12,264 nucleotides of DNA from the NCBI GenBank assembly GCA_003343805.1, contig QAKM01000087.1, forward strand, positions 1-12,264, written 5' to 3'. Under the pieces are notes generated by a model. The model had not been told where the DNA came from. It ran no database searches and saw only the letters and a program-made list of their open reading frames with translations. Below are positions 7,681 to 12,264 of this stretch, piece after piece. Both the position numbers and the translations under genes were made by a program. Each line of letters begins with the position of its first letter. Positions within the stretch are counted from its first letter, which is position 1. The stretch comes from Bacillota bacterium. Its GTDB lineage: Bacteria > Bacillota > Clostridia > Christensenellales > Borkfalkiaceae.

Positions 7681-7686
7681 CCTCCC
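7681..7686 (-). promoter_or_regulatory. Shine-Dalgarno of the minus-strand gene
   Basis: CCTCCC on the plus strand reads GGGAGG on the minus strand, 8 nt before the ATG at 7672. It supports both the strand and the start of the small membrane protein. Confidence 0.8.
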
Positions 7687-7702
7687 GTTATTTGATACTT
7701 AT

Positions 7703-7731
7703 ATTATCTCATACCGCAAAAAGCCTGTCAA
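7703..7731 (-). promoter_or_regulatory. Near-consensus sigma-A promoter of the minus-strand gene
   Basis: On the minus strand TTGACA (7731-7726) is followed by a 17-nt spacer and GATAAT (7708-7703): six of six and five of six matches to the sigma-A/sigma-70 boxes at optimal spacing. The expected transcription start near 7696 leaves a leader of about 24 nt with the Shine-Dalgarno inside it. It is the best promoter I can see in the window. Confidence 0.82.
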
Positions 7732-7777
7732 AAAATCGGGATTTTCCGCAAAAGGGGTTTCAGCGTGACCAGGAAAC

Positions 7778-7812
7778 TTGTCGAAAAACGCGTCCACTTT
7801 TGAGACGCGTTA
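7778..7812 (+). repeat. Inverted repeat R3 (8-bp perfect stem)
   Basis: AACGCGTC (7787-7794) and GACGCGTT (7804-7811) pair exactly around the loop CACTTTTGA. The preceding TTGTCGAAA is kept, but its partner sequence is replaced by the PrgI Shine-Dalgarno AGGAGG at 7812-7817, which shares base 7812 with the repeat end. Confidence 0.9.
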
Positions 7813-7827
7813 GGAGGTATCAACAGC

Positions 7828-8172
7828 ATGGAGATCAAAATTCCAAAGGAAGTGCGCCAGCACAAGGAGACCATCTTCTTTGGCCTGTCTGCCCGCCAGT
7901 TCGTTTGCGCGGTGCTGGCCGTGGCGGTGGCTATGGGCGTGTACTTCTTCTTAAAGAATATCGCGGGGGCGGAAACCGCCAGCTGGGCCTGTATTGTGGC
8001 AGCGGCTCCCGTGGCCGTCACCGGCTTTTTCCAGTACAACGGCCTGACCTTTGAGCAATTCGCCTGGGCTTGGCTCAAATCTCAGATACTCTGCGCCGGG
8101 CCGCGGGTGTTCCGCACTGAAAACATCTGCTGCGCGGCATTACGGAAAAAGGGGGTACACGACTATGATTAA
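7828..8172 (+). CDS. prgI: PrgI-family membrane protein of the type IV secretion system
   Basis: 114 residues from ATG 7828, with AGGAGG at 7812-7817 and a 10-nt spacer. It opens MEIKIPKEVRQHKETIFFGLSARQ, the hallmark N-terminus of PrgI-family proteins, followed by two membrane helices at about residues 26-43 and 50-68 (FVCAVLAVAVAMGVYFFL and WACIVAAAPVAVTGFF). The segment NGLTFEQFAWAWLKS after the second helix is also typical. PrgI proteins lie directly before VirB4 in Gram-positive conjugative elements and are thought to occupy a VirB3-like place, anchoring the ATPase at the membrane. The stop overlaps the VirB4 start (ATGATTAA), implying coupled translation. Upstream is the divergent minus-strand gene, so transcription must come from a promoter I could not find or by readthrough. 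Confidence 0.92.
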   Translation: MEIKIPKEVRQHKETIFFGLSARQFVCAVLAVAVAMGVYFFLKNIAGAETASWACIVAAAPVAVTGFFQYNGLTFEQFAWAWLKSQILCAGPRVFRTENICCAALRKKGVHDYD

Positions 8173-10492
8173 GACCCTGGCCGCCGCCAACCGCAGCGAG
8201 AGGGAGCCGTTCAAAATCCCCAGGAGCGTCCAGCAGTCCATCCCGATCCAGCGTATCTACCGGGACGGCATTTGGCAGGTGGGGAATAAGTTCAGCCGGA
8301 CGTGGCGCTTTGCGGACATCAACTATTCCGTGGCATCCCGCGAGGATCAGCAGGAGATGTTCTTATCCTACTGCGGCGTCCTCAACAGCCTGCCCACCGG
8401 GGCCACGGCGAAAATCACCATCAATAACCGCCGGCTCAACGGCGCTGACTTCCAGCACAGCGTCCTCATGCGTCTGAAAGGGGACGGCCTGGATCAGTAC
8501 CGACAGGAGTATAACGACATTCTTATGGAGAAAGCCGTGGAGAGCAACAATCTGATCCAGGATAAGTACATCACCATCTCCGTGGCCCGGAAGAATATCG
8601 AGGAAGCCCGCACCTTCTTTAAGCGGGTGGATATCGACCTCTCCAAGAGCTTTGGCAAGCTGGACAGCGGGGCCAAGGCCCTGGATAACCACGAACGTCT
8701 CCGCATCTTCCATGACTTTTTCCGCCCCGGCGAGGAGCAGGACTTCCGCTTCGACTTCTCCGAGGCCATGCGCCGGGGCCACAGCTTCAAGGACGTGATT
8801 GCCCCGGATGGGATGCAGTTCAAGGCCGGGTACTTTGAGATGGGCGGCAGGGTTGGCCGGGTGCTGTTCCTCCGGGAGTACGCCAGCTACATCAAAGATC
8901 GCATGATAACAGATTTGTCCGACTTCTCCCGCAATCTCATGCTGTCCATCGACATTCTCCCAGTCCCTACCAACGAGGCCATCAAGGAGATGCAAAGCCG
9001 CATCTTGGGCGTGGAGAGCGACATTACACGCTGGCAGCAGAAACAGAACGCCAACAATAACTTTACCGCCGCCATCCCCTATGATCTGGAGCAGCTGCGG
9101 GCGGAGAACAAGGAGTTTCTGGATGACCTGTCTACCCGTGACCAGCGGATGATTTTTGCCAACGTGACGCTGGTACACATGGCGGACACCCTGGAGCAGC
9201 TGGACGCTGATACCGAGACGCTGCAAGCCATCGGCAGCGAAAGCCTTTGCCAGTTCTCTGTCCTGCGCTACCAGCAGGAGGATGGACTCAACACCGCCCT
9301 GCCCTATGGTTTGCGGCGGATCAAGACCACCCGCACCCTCACAACGGAATCCACAGCTGTCTTAATGCCGTTCCGCGTCCAGGAGATACAGGATGCGGGC
9401 GGCATTTATTATGGCGTCAACGCCGTATCCAAGAATCTTCTGATCTGCAACCGAAAGCGCCTGCTGAATCCCCACGGCTTCATCCTGGGCGTGTCCGGCT
9501 CCGGTAAGTCCTTCAGCATGAAGGAGGCCATCACCTTTATCGCCCTGTCCACCAATGATGATATTATCATCATCGACGCCGAGCGAGAGTACGGCGACCT
9601 GATCCGCGCCCTGGGCGGGGCGGTCATTGAAATTTCTCCCAACAGCCCCCACCACATCAATCCCCTGGAGATCACCAGGGGCTATGGCACTGGGGAGAAC
9701 CCTGTGGCCATGAAGTCCGAGCTGATGATGAGCATTTGTGAGCAGCAGATGGGCGCGGGCCAGCTGGGGGCGTTCCACAAGTCCATCATTGACCGCTGCA
9801 CCGCGGGCGTTTACCACGATCTTATTAAAAACGGCGGGCGGGGCCTCCAGCCCACCCTGCCGGACTGGAGGAATGAGGTAAAGCGCCAGCCGGAACGGGA
9901 GGCCCAGGAACTGGCTTTGGCGTCTGAATTGTTCGTGGAGGGCAGCCTGAATATGTTCGCCCATGAGACCAATGTGGATATTGCCAACCGCATTGTCTCC
10001 TTTGACCTCTATGAGATGGGGGAACAGCTCAAGCCCACCGGCCTCAATGTCGCGCTGGAGACCATTCAGAACCGGGTAGCCGCCAATCGTCTGGCCGGAA
10101 AATATACCTGGGTGTTCGTTGATGAGATATATTTGTTTTTCCGCTACCACTACTCCGCCCAGTTTCTTTACAAGTGTTGGAAACGGTTTCGGAAATACGC
10201 CGCCGCCATGACTGGGGCCACCCAAAATGTGGAGGAGTGCCTGCGCTCCGATACCGCCCGGCTCATGTTCGCCAACAGTGAGTTTCTGGTGCTGCTGAAC
10301 CAGGCCGCCACCGACCGGGCGGAGCTGGCCAAGCTGCTGAATATCTCCGCCAACCAAATGTCCTACATCACCGGCGCCGAGGCCGGGCATGGCCTGATCC
10401 GGGTAGGCGGCTCCATCGTCCCCTTCGCCAACGAGTTCCCCAGGGATACGGAGCTGTACCGCTTGATGACCACCACGCCAGGGGACAAGTAA
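8165..10492 (+). CDS. virB4: VirB4/TraE-family conjugation ATPase (CD1110-like)
   Basis: 775 residues from ATG 8165, 8 nt inside the end of PrgI, with an AGGGGG site about 10 nt upstream. An in-frame start at 8051 would lie deep within PrgI and is rejected. The N-terminal half matches the VirB4 non-ATPase domain (SVASREDQQEMFLSYCGVLNSLP, a segment typical of this group). Walker A is GVSGSGKS at residues 442-449 (Lys448), followed by DDIIIIDAEREYGDL. Walker B is VFVDEIYLFF with Asp653-Glu654, and TGATQNVEECL lies beyond it. VirB4 is the cytoplasmic ATPase that powers channel assembly and substrate transfer. Its length is normal for the family and it looks intact. Confidence 0.95.
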   Translation: MIKTLAAANRSEREPFKIPRSVQQSIPIQRIYRDGIWQVGNKFSRTWRFADINYSVASREDQQEMFLSYCGVLNSLPTGATAKITINNRRLNGADFQHSVLMRLKGDGLDQYRQEYNDILMEKAVESNNLIQDKYITISVARKNIEEARTFFKRVDIDLSKSFGKLDSGAKALDNHERLRIFHDFFRPGEEQDFRFDFSEAMRRGHSFKDVIAPDGMQFKAGYFEMGGRVGRVLFLREYASYIKDRMITDLSDFSRNLMLSIDILPVPTNEAIKEMQSRILGVESDITRWQQKQNANNNFTAAIPYDLEQLRAENKEFLDDLSTRDQRMIFANVTLVHMADTLEQLDADTETLQAIGSESLCQFSVLRYQQEDGLNTALPYGLRRIKTTRTLTTESTAVLMPFRVQEIQDAGGIYYGVNAVSKNLLICNRKRLLNPHGFILGVSGSGKSFSMKEAITFIALSTNDDIIIIDAEREYGDLIRALGGAVIEISPNSPHHINPLEITRGYGTGENPVAMKSELMMSICEQQMGAGQLGAFHKSIIDRCTAGVYHDLIKNGGRGLQPTLPDWRNEVKRQPEREAQELALASELFVEGSLNMFAHETNVDIANRIVSFDLYEMGEQLKPTGLNVALETIQNRVAANRLAGKYTWVFVDEIYLFFRYHYSAQFLYKCWKRFRKYAAAMTGATQNVEECLRSDTARLMFANSEFLVLLNQAATDRAELAKLLNISANQMSYITGAEAGHGLIRVGGSIVPFANEFPRDTELYRLMTTTPGDK

Positions 10493-10498
10493 AAATCC

Positions 10499-10535
10499 TG
10501 TCGAAACGCGTCTCAAAAGTGGACGCGTTTTGACA
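10499..10535 (-). repeat. Inverted repeat R4 (14-bp stem, reversed orientation)
   Basis: TGTCGAAACGCGTC (10499-10512) pairs with GACGCGTTTTGACA (10522-10535), with one G-T wobble. The loop TCAAAAGTG is the reverse complement of CACTTTTGA in R3, so this copy lies in the opposite orientation to R1-R3. Read on the minus strand it equals R1 at 35 of 37 positions. It starts 7 nt after the VirB4 stop. Confidence 0.92.
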
Positions 10536-10545
10536 CCGTTTGACA

Positions 10546-10550
10546 GGGAG
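10546..10550 (+). promoter_or_regulatory. Shine-Dalgarno of the NlpC/P60 gene
   Basis: GGGAG lies 6 nt before ATG 10557, directly after a second TTTGACA that echoes the right arm end of R4. It supports the chosen start of the hydrolase gene. Confidence 0.65.
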
Positions 10551-10556
10551 CATACC

Positions 10557-12264
10557 ATGAAAACCATCAAGGAAAAGCCCCAAATGGGCAAAAAGAAGCT
10601 CAAGGCCCAGCCAATCCTTTCCACCAGGCAGGCCGCAAAGTTGCTGAAGGAGAAGTACGTCCGCCAGCTGGATCAGCGCCGGGAGGGGCCGGAGAGCGAG
10701 ACAGAGTATGCCGAAGGGCAGGTAGAACGTGCCGGGCGGTGCGCGTCCGATGAATTGGCCGGCCGTGTCCGGGTTCGCCAGAGGGGGCGGAAGATCAAAG
10801 AGCGGCCCCAGCCCGAACAGGAGAAGTCCGGGCCAGAGCCGGGACAGGACAGCTCGGAGCTGCCTGCCGCGGATAATCCCAGGGAGCGCACCGCGCAGAG
10901 CGCCAAGGAACGGCAGGCAGGGGGACGGGAGACCGCTGCCCCCGGACAGACGGCCCGACAGCACTCCCAGGTTATAAAAGAACGTCCGGCCAACATCATC
11001 AAGGAAGCCCCGGAGCGGCAGGAGGCTTCGCCGCTCCAGGGGGACGGGCCTCGGCACTACCGCAAAGCGGCGGAGAACACCAGCGGCTCCATTCGACCCA
11101 GGCAGACGGAGCGCCGGGAGGCTTTGCGCCGTGGCCGTGCCGGTCTCTCTCCACGCCGTCAGCCTGCCCGTGGGGAGAGCAGTCCAACAGCCACAGGCCG
11201 GCAGTTCCCGCGCCAGCGCGGGAGTGCCGGGGCATCCGTGCCAAAGAGCCGGGGCGCGGCCTACCCCAAAGCGCCGTTCCGCCCCAAATCGGCCGGGAGG
11301 CCCCTCAAGACTTCCGCCAACCCGATCCGGGCCGTGGGCCAGACTGCCCAGCGGCGTATGACCCGGCAGGCGGTACGCCAGACGGGAAAGGCCGCGAAGC
11401 AGGCCGTCGTTATCACCAGGAAGCTGATCCAGGCTGTGACCAAAGCCGCCGCTGCCCTGGCAGGCTCCCTCATGGGACTGCTGGGCGGCGGTATCCTGCT
11501 TGTCTCGCTGGTGGTGGTCATGGTGATCGCCGCCGTTGCCAATTCGCCCTTTGGCCTGTTTTTCACAGAGGAGCGGAACGCCCCGGATACCGTATCGGCA
11601 TCCGAGGCGGTGGCTCAGGTCAATATCGCCTACAACGCCAGACTGGAGAGCTTGCAGGCTGGAGACTATGACAGCATTGAGATCACAGGCCAGGCCCCGG
11701 ATTGGCCGGAGGTGCTGGCCGTGTTTGCCGCCCGCTATGCCGGGACTGAGGATGGCGTGGATGTGGCCACTCTGGACACCGACCGGGTGGATAAGTTGAC
11801 CGCTATATTTTGGGATATGACGGCCATCTCGTCCGGGGTGGAGACCATAGACCATCCTGCCACCAGTTCCTCAGCGGCATGGACGGAGACGATTTTACAC
11901 ATTACGATTGCCACCAAAACCGCCGATGATATGAGGACGGCATACGCCTTTACCGATTATCAGAACTCCGCACTGGACGAGCTGCTGGCAGACCGTGTGG
12001 CGCTGGCCTCTCTGGCCGGGAGCCTGGGGATCGCCAACGCCGACGCGCTGGACGTGCTGGCGGCCCTGCCCGATGACCTCTCCCCGGAGCGAAAAGCTGT
12101 GGTGGAGATCGCTTTGAAACTTTACGGAAAGGTGAATTATTTTTGGGGCGGAAAGTCCCTGGTCATCGGGTGGGACAGCCGGTGGGGGCAGCTTGCAAAG
12201 GTCACGGCGGCGGGCAGCTCCACCACCGGCACCTACCGCCCCTACGGCCTGGATTGCTCCGGGT
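10557..12264 (+). CDS. CD1108-like membrane-anchored NlpC/P60 cell-wall hydrolase (3' end outside window)
   Basis: The frame from ATG 10557 is open to the window end (569 complete codons). Residues 1 to about 295 are a highly polar Arg/Gln/Glu/Pro-rich region that is probably disordered and cytoplasmic (for example EYAEGQVERAG, KIKERPQPEQE). One membrane helix follows at about residues 300-330 (GGGILLVSLVVVMVIAAVA), then NSPFGLFF, a typical join to the outside domain in these mobile-element proteins. The outer part has a helical region with KLTAIFWDMTAISS, then ALKLYGKVNYFWGG and YGLDCSG, the start of an NlpC/P60 peptidase domain with catalytic Cys567. The window ends two residues later, so the His and third catalytic residue are not seen. 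By family knowledge such proteins cut peptidoglycan so that the conjugation channel can cross the wall. It follows VirB4 by 64 nt. Confidence 0.9.
   Translation, partial: MKTIKEKPQMGKKKLKAQPILSTRQAAKLLKEKYVRQLDQRREGPESETEYAEGQVERAGRCASDELAGRVRVRQRGRKIKERPQPEQEKSGPEPGQDSSELPAADNPRERTAQSAKERQAGGRETAAPGQTARQHSQVIKERPANIIKEAPERQEASPLQGDGPRHYRKAAENTSGSIRPRQTERREALRRGRAGLSPRRQPARGESSPTATGRQFPRQRGSAGASVPKSRGAAYPKAPFRPKSAGRPLKTSANPIRAVGQTAQRRMTRQAVRQTGKAAKQAVVITRKLIQAVTKAAAALAGSLMGLLGGGILLVSLVVVMVIAAVANSPFGLFFTEERNAPDTVSASEAVAQVNIAYNARLESLQAGDYDSIEITGQAPDWPEVLAVFAARYAGTEDGVDVATLDTDRVDKLTAIFWDMTAISSGVETIDHPATSSSAAWTETILHITIATKTADDMRTAYAFTDYQNSALDELLADRVALASLAGSLGIANADALDVLAALPDDLSPERKAVVEIALKLYGKVNYFWGGKSLVIGWDSRWGQLAKVTAAGSSTTGTYRPYGLDCSG

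Noticed and set aside
3221..10535. The four repeats as a CRISPR array
   Set aside because: They are scattered singly over 7 kb between genes, in mixed orientation, with no regular spacers.
10530..10545. Two TTGACA hexamers before the NlpC/P60 gene as -35 boxes
   Set aside because: The expected -10 positions hold nothing like TATAAT and would place the transcription start inside the coding sequence. They belong to the R4 repeat and its echo.
9362..11855. Overlapping long minus-strand open frames opposite VirB4 and the NlpC/P60 gene
   Set aside because: They arise from the low stop-codon density of GC-rich coding sequence. The plus strand has a convincing ATPase and NlpC/P60 protein.

Overview
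The window looks like part of an integrative conjugative element (ICE) from a GC-rich gut member of the Clostridia, probably an Oscillospiraceae-type Firmicute. The clues are the run of Gram-positive conjugation proteins (VirD4-like coupling protein, Maff2-type pilin-like protein, VirB6/TrbL-like membrane protein, PrgI, VirB4 ATPase, NlpC/P60 hydrolase), AGGAGG-type ribosome binding sites, GTG and TTG starts, and a surface protein built of CnaB modules. The gene order matches the transfer module of Tn1549/CTn4-like elements, the C. difficile CD1115-to-CD1108 order, as recalled from knowledge of these families. The taxon is an inference. No integrase, relaxase or attachment site lies inside the window.

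Layout: 1-3207 (+) is the 3' part of a large surface adhesin with nine complete CnaB modules, a DUF11-like domain and LPRTGY at the very end. 3289-4203 (+) is a pentapeptide-repeat protein. 4209-5972 (+) is the VirD4-type coupling ATPase. 5959-6291 (+) is a Maff2-type small membrane protein. 6455-7293 (+) is the VirB6/TrbL-like channel protein, broken near its end by a one-base frameshift. 7331-7672 lies on the minus strand: a small two-helix membrane protein with its own near-consensus promoter and palindromic terminator. 7828-8172 (+) is PrgI, 8165-10492 (+) is VirB4, and 10557 to the window end (+) is a CD1108-like protein cut off just after its NlpC/P60 catalytic cysteine.

Working together, VirD4 would deliver the relaxase-DNA complex to a channel built from TrbL/VirB6, PrgI and the Maff2-type protein and powered by VirB4. 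The NlpC/P60 protein would open the peptidoglycan locally, and the CnaB adhesin could promote contact with recipient or host surfaces. The pentapeptide protein has no assigned role.

The main unexplained structure is a family of four related inverted repeats, consensus arm AACGCGTC around a 9-nt loop close to CACTTTTGA. One sits in each of the four plus-strand non-coding gaps ahead of a transfer-module gene, three in one orientation and one flipped, and two run straight into the next Shine-Dalgarno sequence. Other points worth checking are the frameshift in the channel gene, the autonomous minus-strand gene inside the transfer operon, and the sortase-like motif without a membrane anchor.
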